A stretch of 64,000 bases of DNA from Methylogaea oryzae (GCF_019669985.1 NZ_AP019782.1:3528001-3592000); one strand, 5' to 3'; shown: positions 33,967 through 43,081, counted from the first letter of the stretch. Notes: generated by a model from the letters alone, not told the origin. A program made the numbers and translations.

Positions 33967-35292
33967 TTGAGTCTGCGATTTCGCTTGAATCTGATGATCC
34001 TGCTGGCCGTGCTGGCGATCGTCGGCGCGGGGGGCGTGACGGCGGTGCGGCAGGCGCGGCACGCGGTTAAAGAAGAGGTGGGCTCGTCGCTCACGCTGGC
34101 GTTGCGCTTGGTGGAGTTGGGATTGATGCAGGCGGACGGCGGCCGGGGACTTTCCCTGGACTGGCTGGGCCAGCTGGCGCAATTGGACGGCACGCGGCAT
34201 TTGCGCATCCGAGTGGAAGGGCCGGCGACGGAACACCCGCAACCGCCCTCCCCCGCGGCGGCCGACCGCGCGGAACAGGCGCCCGCCTGGTTCGCCCGCG
34301 CCGTGGCGCCGCCGCCGCGGCTGGTGGAGAAGCGGCTGCGCAACGTCGCCGGCCAGCCCATCCGCATCGCCGTGCAGGCCGACCCGAGCGCCGAAATCGC
34401 CGAAGCCTGGCAAGAAACACGCGGCTTCCTGGCATTGCTGACCCTGTTAGCGGTAACGGTGTACGCCCTGGTGCACGTCATCCTGGGCCGGGCCTTCGCT
34501 TGCGTTGCCGTCATACGGCAAGGCCTGGAGGGCATCGAGCAAGGCGACTTCGCCAATCGCCTGCCGGACTTTTCCGCGCCGGAATTTTCCCGCATCGCCC
34601 AGGCATTCAACTACATGGCCCACGCCCTGGAAAAAGCCCGCGAGGAAAACCGCGCCCTGGCGCGCCATTCCCTGGCGATCCAGGAAGAGGAACGGCGCCA
34701 CATCGCCCAGGAATTGCACGACGAACTGGGCCAATCCCTCGCCGCCATCAAGGCCATGGCCGCATCGCTGCACCCGCCGGTGACGCACGGCATCCTCGGC
34801 CAGGCGGCGGACGCCATCACCGCCACCTGCGACCACTTGTTCGACGTGGTGCGCGGAATGATGCGGCGCCTGCGTCCGTCGCTGCTGGACGAGCTGGGGC
34901 TGACCGCCGCCCTGGAGGATCTGTTGGACGGCTGGCGGCAGCGCTGCCCCGGCATCGAATGGGAATTCCACGGCGACGACGGCGTGGACGACTGCGCCGG
35001 CAACGCCAAAATCCAGGTGTTCCGCATCGTCCAGGAAGCCGTCACCAACGCGGTCAAACACGCCGACGCGGCGCGCATCGCCGTGCGCCTGGGCCGGCGG
35101 GGAGACGCCATCGAACTGGAAGTGCGCGACGACGGGCGCGGCTTCGAACCGGAACGGCCTTGCGCCGGCTTCGGCCTGCCCGGCATGCGGGAAAGGGTGT
35201 GCAACCTGGGCGGACGCTTTACCGTGGACAGCCGGCCCGGCGCGGGCGCGGTGCTGGCGGCATCGATCCCCTGCGCGAGGAGCTTGCAGTGA
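33967..35292 (+). CDS. NarL-type sensor histidine kinase (MxaY-like)
   Basis: 441 residues from a TTG at 33967, which has GGAGGG seven bases upstream; an ATG at 33928 would add 13 residues and lies before that site. Two membrane helices (about 8-27 and 157-178) enclose a ~130-residue periplasmic sensor domain; HAMP follows, then HisKA_3 with phospho-acceptor His in AQELHDELGQ, and an HATPase_c domain (VQEAVTNAVKHA; DDGRGFEP). In a related methanotroph the kinase MxaY controls the lanthanide switch between xoxF and mxaF; position next to mxaF makes this a candidate, not a proof. Confidence 0.85.
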   Translation: MSLRFRLNLMILLAVLAIVGAGGVTAVRQARHAVKEEVGSSLTLALRLVELGLMQADGGRGLSLDWLGQLAQLDGTRHLRIRVEGPATEHPQPPSPAAADRAEQAPAWFARAVAPPPRLVEKRLRNVAGQPIRIAVQADPSAEIAEAWQETRGFLALLTLLAVTVYALVHVILGRAFACVAVIRQGLEGIEQGDFANRLPDFSAPEFSRIAQAFNYMAHALEKAREENRALARHSLAIQEEERRHIAQELHDELGQSLAAIKAMAASLHPPVTHGILGQAADAITATCDHLFDVVRGMMRRLRPSLLDELGLTAALEDLLDGWRQRCPGIEWEFHGDDGVDDCAGNAKIQVFRIVQEAVTNAVKHADAARIAVRLGRRGDAIELEVRDDGRGFEPERPCAGFGLPGMRERVCNLGGRFTVDSRPGAGAVLAASIPCARSLQ

Positions 35293-35963
35293 AGCCGACC
35301 ATACGGGTGCTGTTGGTGGACGATCACGTGGCGGTGCGCGCCGGCTACCGCCTGCTGCTGGCGCAATCGCCGGACATCGAGGTGGTCGGCGAAGCGGATT
35401 GCGGCGAGGAGGCTTGCAGCCAGTATTGGGACCGCAAGCCGGACGTGATCGTCATGGACCTCACCTTGCCGGGCATCGGCGGCTTGGCGTCCATCCGCCG
35501 CATTTGCTGCCAGGATCCGCGCGCGCGGCTGCTGGTGTTCAGCATGCACGACGAGATGGTCTACATCGCGCGGGCGCTGGAAGCCGGCGCCAAGGGCTAC
35601 GTCACCAAGAGCTGCGCGCCGGACACCTTGCTGCAAGCCATCTACAAGATCGCCTCCGGCGGCACCTACGTGGAGCCGCACATCGCCCAGCGCATGGTGG
35701 CGCAGGCCATCACCCGCTCCGGCAACAGCCCGCTGGACAGCCTGTCGCCGCGGGAATTCGACGTGTTCTGCCTGCTGGCGCGGGGGCTTACCGCCCACGA
35801 GGTGGCCGAGCGCATGCGCCTGAGCTACAAAACCGTGTCCAATTACAGCACTTCGATCAAATCCAAGCTGGACATCCACACCGGCGCCGAAATGGCCCGC
35901 ATCGCCTACCAGCACGGCTTGGTCGACGACGCCGCGACCTTCGGGCCTCCCGCCTCGCCTTAA
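35289..35963 (+). CDS. NarL/LuxR-family response regulator (MxaB-like)
   Basis: 224 residues from GTG 35289, overlapping the kinase stop. Receiver domain with Asp57 (VIVMDLTLPG) and DDH at 11-13; LuxR-type HTH from about 150 (LSPREFDVFCLLARGLTAHEVAERM, then KTVSNYSTSIKSKL). Partner of the upstream kinase. MxaB-type regulators activate the mxa operon; this is the obvious candidate here. Followed by pqqA. Confidence 0.88.
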   Translation: MKPTIRVLLVDDHVAVRAGYRLLLAQSPDIEVVGEADCGEEACSQYWDRKPDVIVMDLTLPGIGGLASIRRICCQDPRARLLVFSMHDEMVYIARALEAGAKGYVTKSCAPDTLLQAIYKIASGGTYVEPHIAQRMVAQAITRSGNSPLDSLSPREFDVFCLLARGLTAHEVAERMRLSYKTVSNYSTSIKSKLDIHTGAEMARIAYQHGLVDDAATFGPPASP

Positions 35964-36041
35964 GCGCCGGGCCGGCGGGGCGAACGGGCGCCTTCAGGAA
36001 AAAACCCCGGCGAAAAACGGGAGCATTGCACCGGCGAAAGT

Positions 36042-36070
36042 TTGCTCCGCCGCAGCGCGCCGCCTAAAAT
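36042..36070 (+). promoter_or_regulatory. Candidate pqqA promoter
   Basis: TTGCTC (36042-36047), 17 bases, TAAAAT (36065-36070). The predicted start near 36077 leaves a leader of about 47 bases before the pqqA ATG. The -10 box is good, the -35 box weak. Confidence 0.45.
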
Positions 36071-36123
36071 GAGTCCCGCTGCCGGCGAACGGCGGGCAGC
36101 CCAATCGCCCCGGAGACATCGAG

Positions 36124-36198
36124 ATGAAATGGGAAAAACCGAGCTATAACGATCAGCGTTTCGGCTTCGAAGTAACGATGTATATCTACAATCGCTAA
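36124..36198 (+). CDS. pqqA: PqqA, precursor peptide of PQQ
   Basis: A 24-residue peptide too short for usual gene callers. Its sequence (MKWEKPSYNDQRFGFEVTMY then IYNR) matches PqqA, with Glu16 and Tyr20, the two residues cross-linked to build pyrroloquinoline quinone, in the conserved E-x-x-x-Y spacing. CGGAG lies eight bases before the ATG and a strong terminator follows. No pqqB-E genes are present in the window, so this is a detached precursor gene, placed beside the mxa operon whose enzymes use PQQ. Confidence 0.93.
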   Translation: MKWEKPSYNDQRFGFEVTMYIYNR

Positions 36199-36215
36199 TT
36201 TCGAAAGCCGGTTTG

Positions 36216-36251
36216 AAAGCGGGCCATGTTTTGCGAAACATGGCCCGCTTT
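36216..36251 (+). terminator. Rho-independent terminator of pqqA
   Basis: Perfect 16-pair stem AAAGCGGGCCATGTTT / AAACATGGCCCGCTTT with loop TGCG, 17 bases after the pqqA stop. The A-tract before and T-tract after allow it to work in both directions. Confidence 0.92.
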
Positions 36252-36378
36252 TCGTTTCCGCACACGGCGAGCCGCGCTGGCGATGAGACGGCCCATTCTG
36301 CTATGTTGGCGCCTGGACGATGCGGCCGACGCCGTCTCCCCGCCACACGGACTTCCCAAGTAGGCTTCGTTTCTCGCC

Positions 36379-37140
36379 ATGGCAGACCAAGAACATACCC
36401 ACACGCTCCTATTGGTGGACGACGAGCCGCTGATCCTGGAAGCCCTCAAGCGGGCCTTCCGCAAGCGCTACGAAGTGCTCACGGCGGACAGCGGCGACGA
36501 CGCCATCGCTCTGCTCCGCAGCCGCCCGGTGGATCTCATCATCTGCGACCAGCGCATGCCCCGCGTGACCGGCGTGGAAGTGCTGAAGCAAGCGCTGGAA
36601 CTCCAGCCCGACGCCGTGCGCATCCTGCTGACCGGCTACTCCGACTCGGAATCGCTGATCCGCTGCATCAACGAAGCGCAGATCTACAAGTACATCGCCA
36701 AGCCCTGGCAGCCGGAAATGGTCTGGCTCACCGTCATCCGCGCCCTGGAAAGCCTGGACCTGAAGCGCCAGTTGCAACAGTCCATGGAACTGCTGCAACA
36801 GCAAAAAGACGCCTTGGACAAATCCGCCTCGGTCGCCATCGCCGACATCAAAGGCGTGATCCGCTACGTCAACGACCGCTTTTGCGCCGCCTGCGGCTAC
36901 GGCACCGCCGAGCTGATCGGCAAAAACGTGGCCGACCTCCGCTCCGCCCAGCATCCGCCGGCGTTTTACGCCCTGCTGCAGCAAACCGTCACCGGCGGCC
37001 GCATCTGGCACGGCGACATCTGCCACCAGCGCAAAAACGGCGAGTTCTATTGGATCGACACCAGCATCGTGCCGCTCACCGACCAAAAAGGCCGGCCGTA
37101 CCGCTACGTCGCTATCGGTAAGGAGCTGCCGCCGCAATAG
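36379..37140 (+). CDS. Receiver-PAS protein without an output domain
   Basis: 253 residues: a receiver domain (1-~125) with DDE at 14-16 and phospho-Asp57 (IICDQRMPR), the RpfG-like LLTGYSDSESLIRCINEAQIYKY-type segment, a coiled linker (LKRQLQQSMELLQQQ), and a PAS domain (~140-250; VIRYVNDRFCAACGYGTAELIG). No HD-GYP, GGDEF, kinase or DNA-binding part follows. It may act as a single-protein adaptor or a phosphate sink. It starts 128 bases after the pqqA terminator. Confidence 0.88.
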   Translation: MADQEHTHTLLLVDDEPLILEALKRAFRKRYEVLTADSGDDAIALLRSRPVDLIICDQRMPRVTGVEVLKQALELQPDAVRILLTGYSDSESLIRCINEAQIYKYIAKPWQPEMVWLTVIRALESLDLKRQLQQSMELLQQQKDALDKSASVAIADIKGVIRYVNDRFCAACGYGTAELIGKNVADLRSAQHPPAFYALLQQTVTGGRIWHGDICHQRKNGEFYWIDTSIVPLTDQKGRPYRYVAIGKELPPQ

Positions 37141-37261
37141 GGAATGCTCGGATTAAGCAGCGTTTCCTATAGCGGCGGCGCATTGTTCCGCCGCCGATTT
37201 CTTCCTACCATAGCCAGGCCGCCGGCCGGCGGGCGTGTCCAACCACATCCGGAAAAGCACC

Positions 37262-38206
37262 ATGGCATCGATACCCAAGCCCAGCCTTGCCCCGCAACTC
37301 GCTTTCTTGCTGCTGGGGCTGGCCTTGCACCAGGCCGCGCTGGCGATCGAGCCTTTGGCGGTCACGGAAGTGGCCCCCGGTGTGTACGTCCACCAAGGCG
37401 CGCAAGCCTTCCCCGACGCCCACAACCGCGACGAAATCGCCAACATCGGTTTCATCGTCGGCGACCGGGCGGTGGCGGTGATCGACAGCGGCGGCCATCC
37501 GGGCCAGGGCGAAGCACTGAAAGCCGCAGTGCATAAGGCCACCGACAAGCCCATCCGCTACGTCGTCAACACCCACGTCCACCCGGACCACATCCTCGGC
37601 AATGCCGCGTTCAAAGCGCCGGGAGTGGTTTTCGTCGGCCACCACAAGCTGGCTCACGCCATGGCCTTGCGCGCGCCCCATTACCTAGCCACCGCCAACC
37701 GCGACCTGGGGCTGGCGCTGAACAACGACGCGGTGGTGCCGCCCACCCTGGAAGTGAAGGACAAGCTGGAACTGGACCTGGGCAACCGCACCTTGACGCT
37801 GACCGCCTGGCGCACCGCCCACACCGACAACGACCTGACGGTTTACGACAGCAAAACGCAAACCTTGTGGCTGGCGGACCTGTTGTTCGTGGAGCACGTG
37901 CCCACCCTGGACGGCAGCGTCAAAGGCTGGCTGGCGGCGCTGGACGACTTGGCCAAGCAGCCGGTCAAGCTGGCCATCCCCGGCCACGGCCCGGTGCAGC
38001 GCGACTGGCCCCAAGCGCTGGAGCCGGAAAAACAGTATTTGCTAATGCTGCGCGACGAAATCCGTGGTTTAATCAAGCAGGGCGGCACTCTGGAGCAGGC
38101 GATCGGCCGTGTCGGCCAGAGCATCCGCTCCCGCTGGCCGCTGTTCGACCAGTACCACAAGCGCAACGTCAGCGCCGCCTTCGCCGAACTGGAATGGGAA
38201 GACTGA
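37262..38206 (+). CDS. Quinoprotein relay system zinc metallo-hydrolase
   Basis: 314-residue secreted metallo-beta-lactamase-fold protein. Signal peptide ending HQAALAIEP; zinc motif THVHPDH (HxHxDH) and later HTDND and PGHGP. With the SoxYZ-like carrier that follows it fits the TIGR04559/TIGR04558-type 'quinoprotein relay' hydrolase, a family found beside PQQ dehydrogenases and thought to handle a substrate bound to the carrier. Start at ATG 37262 is preferred to the GTG at 37235. Same strand and 56 bases from the carrier gene. Confidence 0.85.
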   Translation: MASIPKPSLAPQLAFLLLGLALHQAALAIEPLAVTEVAPGVYVHQGAQAFPDAHNRDEIANIGFIVGDRAVAVIDSGGHPGQGEALKAAVHKATDKPIRYVVNTHVHPDHILGNAAFKAPGVVFVGHHKLAHAMALRAPHYLATANRDLGLALNNDAVVPPTLEVKDKLELDLGNRTLTLTAWRTAHTDNDLTVYDSKTQTLWLADLLFVEHVPTLDGSVKGWLAALDDLAKQPVKLAIPGHGPVQRDWPQALEPEKQYLLMLRDEIRGLIKQGGTLEQAIGRVGQSIRSRWPLFDQYHKRNVSAAFAELEWED

Positions 38207-38262
38207 GTCCAATCCCACCGACCGGCCTGATTCGCAACCCCCGCACAACGGAGCCCAATACC

Positions 38263-39063
38263 ATGCAACGCCGAACCTTTCTGGCACTGTTACTGAGCTT
38301 GTTCGCCGCCACCGCCTTCGCCGGCAACGACCCCAGCGACGAAACCCTTTGGAACAACACCCTCAAGTCCAAGTATTTCGCCGGCAAGAGCATCGAAGAA
38401 TCCAACGCCGTGGTGGAGTTGACCGCCCCCTACCGCGCCGAGGACCCGTCCCTGGTGCCGGTGCAAATCACCGCCAAGTTCCCGCAAAGCGGCGACCGCT
38501 ACATCAAGACGATCACCCTCATCATCGACGCCAACCCGGCGCCGGTGGCCGGCACCTTCCACTTCACGCCGGACAGCGGCAAAGCGGACCTGGCCATGCG
38601 CCTGCGCATCAACGCCTACAGCCACGTGCGCGCCATCGCCGAAACCAACGACGGCAAACTGACCATGCACAAGGTGTTCGTCAAAGCCAGCGGCGGCTGC
38701 TCCGCCCCCATCGGCGCCGACGCGGAAGCCGCCATGGCGCGCCTGGGCAAGATGAAATTCCGCCTGGACGGCCAGCCGGCACCGGGCCAGCCGACCCTGG
38801 CGCAGTTGCTCATCAGCCATCCCAACATCACCGGCATGCAGATGGACCAGATCAGCCGCATGGTGCAGCCGGCCCACTACATCGACCGCATCAAGATCAG
38901 CTTCAACGGCAAGCCGGTGCTGAGCGCGGAAACCGACATCTCCATCAGCGCCGATCCCAACTTCCGCTTCTACTTCGTGCCGCGCGAATCGGGCGAGTTG
39001 AAGGCGGAAGTGCACGACATGAAAGGCGGCCAGTGGACGAGCAGCGAGCAGGTCAAGCTGTAA
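38263..39063 (+). CDS. Quinoprotein dehydrogenase-associated SoxYZ-like carrier
   Basis: 266 residues with signal peptide (LALLLSLFAATAFAG). The first half is SoxY-like and carries the swinging-arm cysteine motif GGCSAPIG near residue 144; the second half (PTLAQLLISHPNITGM onward) is SoxZ-like, so the two Sox carrier subunits are fused in one chain. In SoxY the Cys is at the extreme C-terminus; here it is in the joint between domains. The architecture matches TIGR04557. It probably presents a covalently bound intermediate to the neighbouring hydrolase; the substrate is not known. Confidence 0.87.
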   Translation: MQRRTFLALLLSLFAATAFAGNDPSDETLWNNTLKSKYFAGKSIEESNAVVELTAPYRAEDPSLVPVQITAKFPQSGDRYIKTITLIIDANPAPVAGTFHFTPDSGKADLAMRLRINAYSHVRAIAETNDGKLTMHKVFVKASGGCSAPIGADAEAAMARLGKMKFRLDGQPAPGQPTLAQLLISHPNITGMQMDQISRMVQPAHYIDRIKISFNGKPVLSAETDISISADPNFRFYFVPRESGELKAEVHDMKGGQWTSSEQVKL

Positions 39064-39101
39064 AGACCCCCAATGTCGCTACCATAGCGCCGACGATTCG
39101 G

Positions 39102-39231
39102 TCCCCTCTCCCCCAGGGAAAGCCGCCGCGGAAGCGGAATAGCTAAGGCTTCCTGAGAGGGCTAGGGTGAGGGGATCAACAAGCCTTGGCCTTTGCAATC
39201 TACCCTCTCCCTGCAAGGGAGAGGGGGCCGG
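39102..39231. repeat. Dispersed repeat family B, copy 3
   Basis: Arms TCCCCTCTCCCCCAGGGA-, GGGCTAGGGTGAGGGG and CCCTCTCCCTGCAAGGGAGA in the gap between the SoxYZ-like gene and the WaaP-like gene. It holds an extra ~45-base internal segment compared with copies 1 and 2. Confidence 0.8.
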
Positions 39232-39278
39232 AAATTTAAAGGCATTGCCTCCTACCCCCGCCAACGACAAGCCACACC

Positions 39279-40097
39279 GTGCCGAATTTGCATATCGAAC
39301 CTTATCTGGCGGCAGCCCTCGGGCGGCCGGTGTCTTTCGACCAATGGCTGGACTGGCAAGGCCAGAGCTTCCGCGACGTGGCGGGACGCCGTACCCTGCG
39401 CTTCGAGGCCGGCGGCAAGGGCTATTTCATCAAGATCCACACCGGCGTGGGCTGGAAGGAAATCTTCAAGAACCTGTTTTCCGGCCGCCTGCCGGTGCTG
39501 GGGGCGGACAACGAGCGCCGCGCCATCCGGCGCCTGGAACAACTGGGCGTGGACACCATGAAAACCGCCGGCTTCGGCAGCCGCGGCTGGAATCCCGCCG
39601 CGCGCCAGTCCTTCCTCATCACCGACGAACTGGCCGACACCGTCAGCCTGGAAGACCTTTGCCGGGATTGGCCGAGCCGGCCGCCCGAGGTGAAATTCAA
39701 ACGCGCCCTCATCCGCCGCGTGGCGGAAATGGCCAAAGCCATGCACGAGCACGGCGTCAACCACCGGGATTTCTACATCTGCCATTTTCTCTGGCATGCA
39801 CACGGCACGGAAGATAAGCCCAAGCTGTCCGTCATCGACCTGCACCGGGCGCAGATGCGCCGCCGCGTGCCGCGCCGCTGGCTGGTGAAGGACCTGGGCG
39901 CGCTGTGGTTCTCCGCCATGGACATCGGCCTGACGCGGCGCGACCTGCTGCGTTTCCTGCGCATATACCGGGACGGGCCGTTGCGGGAGGTGTTGAAAAA
40001 CGAGGCCGGTTTTTGGCGCGACGTGCGGCATCGGGCCGAGAAGCTGTACGCATCCTGGAACGCCAGGAATTTACCGGCAAGCGCCGGCGGCGGATAA
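39279..40097 (+). CDS. WaaP/RfaP-like lipopolysaccharide core heptose kinase
   Basis: 272-residue protein with a eukaryotic-like kinase fold of the Kdo/WaaP family, adding phosphate to inner-core heptose at the cytoplasmic membrane. Catalytic loop HGVNHRDFYICHF, metal-binding VIDLHRAQ, and the early FIKIHTGVGWKE Lys region are visible. GTG start at 39279. Followed by membrane and glycosyltransferase genes on the same strand, in line with cell-envelope synthesis. Confidence 0.9.
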   Translation: MPNLHIEPYLAAALGRPVSFDQWLDWQGQSFRDVAGRRTLRFEAGGKGYFIKIHTGVGWKEIFKNLFSGRLPVLGADNERRAIRRLEQLGVDTMKTAGFGSRGWNPAARQSFLITDELADTVSLEDLCRDWPSRPPEVKFKRALIRRVAEMAKAMHEHGVNHRDFYICHFLWHAHGTEDKPKLSVIDLHRAQMRRRVPRRWLVKDLGALWFSAMDIGLTRRDLLRFLRIYRDGPLREVLKNEAGFWRDVRHRAEKLYASWNARNLPASAGGG

Positions 40098-40174
40098 TAG
40101 CCCGCTAAGCCGCGACTGCTTCAATCGCCGCAGTCCTCCCGCACCGTTCTTTTTCACGGAAACACGACGCAACC

Positions 40175-40903
40175 ATGACCGATTCCGCCATGCCAACGGA
40201 CGACTCATCCGACAACGGCAAACACCCCTACCGCCGCATCCTGATGAAAAGCCTCACCCTGGCGCTGCTGCTGGGCTGCGGCCTGCTGGTGTACCTGACG
40301 CCGCTGAAATCCTGGCTGGAACAGGGCCAGATGATCGTGGCGCAGCTGGCGGCGCTGGGTTATTGGGCACCGTTGGCCTATGTGCTGGCGGGCGCGGTCT
40401 TGGCGGCGGCGGGCGTGCCGCGCATGCTGATCTGCTCCCTCGGCGGGCTGGCGTTCGGCTTCGTCTGGGGGCTGGCCTGGAGCCACCTAGCGACGCTGCT
40501 GGGTTCCTACGCCACCTTCCTGTTCGTGCGCTGGAGCGGCCGCGACTGGTCGCTGGACCATTTCCCGCGCTTGCGCGGCTTCACCGGCCAGATGCACCAA
40601 CGCGGGGTGCTGGCGGTGCTGCTGATCCGCCAGCTGCCCATGGCCGCTTTCTACAACAACCTGCTGTTGGGCCTGACGCCGGTCAACCACCGGGATTTCT
40701 GGATCGGCAGCTTTTTAGGCTACCTGCCCATGGGCGTCACCGCCTCCCTGCTGGGCGCCGGGATGATCCAGGCCGACGCCGCCCAAGCGGCCCGCTACAT
40801 GGCTTTCGCCGCCCTCAGCTTCGGCGCCTTGGGCATCACCCTCAAGTGGCTGCTGTTCTCCAGCCGCTCGCCCTTGGCCCGCTCCCGCGCCACCGCTGGC
40901 TGA
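40175..40903 (+). CDS. TVP38/TMEM64 (VTT-domain) membrane protein
   Basis: 242 residues, about six membrane segments. The VTT motif is seen as AGVPRMLICSLGGLAFGFVWG and later RQLPMAAFYNNLLLGLTPV. Members are DedA-like inner-membrane proteins linked to lipid handling. Four bases before the next gene, so probably one operon. Confidence 0.85.
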   Translation: MTDSAMPTDDSSDNGKHPYRRILMKSLTLALLLGCGLLVYLTPLKSWLEQGQMIVAQLAALGYWAPLAYVLAGAVLAAAGVPRMLICSLGGLAFGFVWGLAWSHLATLLGSYATFLFVRWSGRDWSLDHFPRLRGFTGQMHQRGVLAVLLIRQLPMAAFYNNLLLGLTPVNHRDFWIGSFLGYLPMGVTASLLGAGMIQADAAQAARYMAFAALSFGALGITLKWLLFSSRSPLARSRATAG

Positions 40904-40907
40904 CACG

Positions 40908-42950
40908 GTGACGTTACCCGGCCGTTTACCCAAACTCGTTCTGGCGCTGGCCTTTTTGGCCGTCGCGGCGGTGGGCGTCACCCTGGCCGGACTGGGCGAC
41001 ATCGACTTCGTCCGCCAATCGGAATGCCGCACCGCCGTGGTGGCGCGGGAAATGCTCGATTCCGGCGATTTCCTGGTGCCCACCGTCAACGGCCGGCCCC
41101 GCTTCGAAAAACCGCCCCTGTACTACTGGGCCATCGCGGCAACGGCCGCCATCAGCGGCGCGGTGACCGAAACCGTGGCGCGCCTGCCCAGCGTCTTGTC
41201 GGCCTTGGCGGCGGCCCTGGCCCTGGGCGGCTTCGCTTGGCGCCGCGCCGCCCGGCTGGGCCAGCCGCCCGCCGCCGGCTGGCTGGCGGCCCTCATGCTG
41301 ATCTGCCTGCCCGGCTTCTGGCAGCGCGCCACCCTGGCCGATGCGGAAAGTATGCTGGCCTTGGCCTGCCTGGCGGTGACGATCTGCCTGTACGGCAACC
41401 TGCGCCGGCCGCGCCGCGGCCTGTTGCTGTGGGCCTACGCCTTGAGCGCCGTGGCCTTCATGGTGAAAGGGCCGATTTTCCTGTTCTTCACCTGGCCCGC
41501 GTACTTATGGCTGGCGCGGTGCGAGCTGAAGCACCAGGCGCGTTGGCACGGCTTGGGGCTGCTGCTGTTCCTGCTCGGCGCCGCCGCCTGGTATGCCGCC
41601 GTGCTGTGGCTGGACCCGCACTCGTTGCAGGTATTCCGCAGCGAGCTGGCCATGCGCTTCGACGCCCGCGAGGCCACCCATCCCCAACCGGTTTGGTTCT
41701 ATTTCGGCCAAATCTTCGAAAGCACCCTGCCCTTGGGGCTATTCCTGCCCGCGGCGCTTTACGCCGCTTGGCAACGGCGCGGCGACAAGGCGGAAGCCAT
41801 GCTGCTGGGCAACGCCGCCGCCGCTTTCGCCGCGCTGACCGTCCTCAAGACCAAGCAGGCCCATTACCTGCTGCCGCTGCTGCCCTGGGTGGCGCTGTGG
41901 CTGGGCGATCTGGCCTGGGACAGCGTCAACCGGGCATGGCGCTGGCTGGCTTGGAGCTGGCTGGGACTGGGCGGCTTGCTGGCGGCAGCCGCCGCCGTCC
42001 TGGCCTACGGCTACGGCGCGTCTTGGCTGACTCCCGTTTTTGCCGTCTTGGCCCTGGCCGCCGCGCTTGCCGCGCGCCGGGTCGGAGAACAGCCGTTGCG
42101 GGCGGCGCTGCTGTGGACCGCCGCCTTGGCGGTGGGCGGCTACGGCGCCAACGAAGCGGCATTCAAACCGCTGCGCAGCTTCAAATTCGAGCAAGGCGGC
42201 TATTTCGACGCCCTGCGCCAAACGGCGGCCAGCAACGGCTTGGCGCTGGGATTCGACGACGCCTGTTTCTATTACTACTACGGCCTGCCGGCGCAAAAAA
42301 CCTCCGCCCGAACGGAAGGCGCGGCTTATGTGCTGGGCGCCGACGCCTCCCCCCTGGGCCGGTTGCGCAACCATAACCGCGGCCGGGAGGAATGGCTGTG
42401 GCGCAGCGGCCAGGGGGAAACGGCCAGCCAGCAGCCCCTGTTGTCCGCCGACGGCGGCGGCGACTTCACCCCGGCGCGAGGCCTGTCGCCCCAGGCGCAA
42501 CGGCAAACCGCCTGCCTGTCGTCGGAGGTGTGGAGCGGAGCCGACGCGGCGGTGCTGAAAGTGGCGGTGAACGGCGCTTGCAGCGCCAAGCGCCTGCTGC
42601 CGGATTTGCTGGCGGCCAACGACGCGCTGCAAAAACAGCTAGTGCCGTGGAAACTGCTTTGGCTGGAAGCCCACGACCTGCCGCAAAACCCGCTGAGCGG
42701 CTGGCTGCTGCGGCAGGCGCTGGCGCGCTGGGCGGAAACCGGCGACGGCTTGGTGGTGCTGGATCGCGACAGACTGCTGGGCCCGACGGGCAAGCACGGG
42801 GGGCCGCTGTTGCTGACGCCGGACGATTTCAGCCGCGCCCGGTTGTCGACCCTCGACGACACCCTTGCGCTCGCCCGCCCGGACGGCGCAACGCGCCGCT
42901 GGCGCCGGCAAGCCAAAGGCGCCCGACTGGATCTGCAGCCCATCCCCTAA
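40908..42950 (+). CDS. GT39-like glycosyltransferase (ArnT family), first copy
   Basis: 680-residue polytopic membrane protein. Residues 1-~480 carry about 12 helices with the ArnT/PMT pattern: ECRTAVVAREMLDSGDFLVP with acidic residues, RPRFEKPPLYYWAIA, and FLFFTWPAYL; a ~200-residue periplasmic domain follows. Such enzymes move a sugar from undecaprenyl phosphate to lipid A or another acceptor. Start is GTG 40908. Confidence 0.88.
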   Translation: MTLPGRLPKLVLALAFLAVAAVGVTLAGLGDIDFVRQSECRTAVVAREMLDSGDFLVPTVNGRPRFEKPPLYYWAIAATAAISGAVTETVARLPSVLSALAAALALGGFAWRRAARLGQPPAAGWLAALMLICLPGFWQRATLADAESMLALACLAVTICLYGNLRRPRRGLLLWAYALSAVAFMVKGPIFLFFTWPAYLWLARCELKHQARWHGLGLLLFLLGAAAWYAAVLWLDPHSLQVFRSELAMRFDAREATHPQPVWFYFGQIFESTLPLGLFLPAALYAAWQRRGDKAEAMLLGNAAAAFAALTVLKTKQAHYLLPLLPWVALWLGDLAWDSVNRAWRWLAWSWLGLGGLLAAAAAVLAYGYGASWLTPVFAVLALAAALAARRVGEQPLRAALLWTAALAVGGYGANEAAFKPLRSFKFEQGGYFDALRQTAASNGLALGFDDACFYYYYGLPAQKTSARTEGAAYVLGADASPLGRLRNHNRGREEWLWRSGQGETASQQPLLSADGGGDFTPARGLSPQAQRQTACLSSEVWSGADAAVLKVAVNGACSAKRLLPDLLAANDALQKQLVPWKLLWLEAHDLPQNPLSGWLLRQALARWAETGDGLVVLDRDRLLGPTGKHGGPLLLTPDDFSRARLSTLDDTLALARPDGATRRWRRQAKGARLDLQPIP

Positions 42951-43081
42951 GCGCCGGCGGAAAACGCGCCGCCGCATTTCCCGCATAGCCGTCCGCGCCC
43001 GCCCGCCGCCGTTTAACCGGCGCGCCGGCCTCCTCTCTCGCGGGAACGGAGGCCGAATTTTTCCAGGTTGGACTTTGAAGA

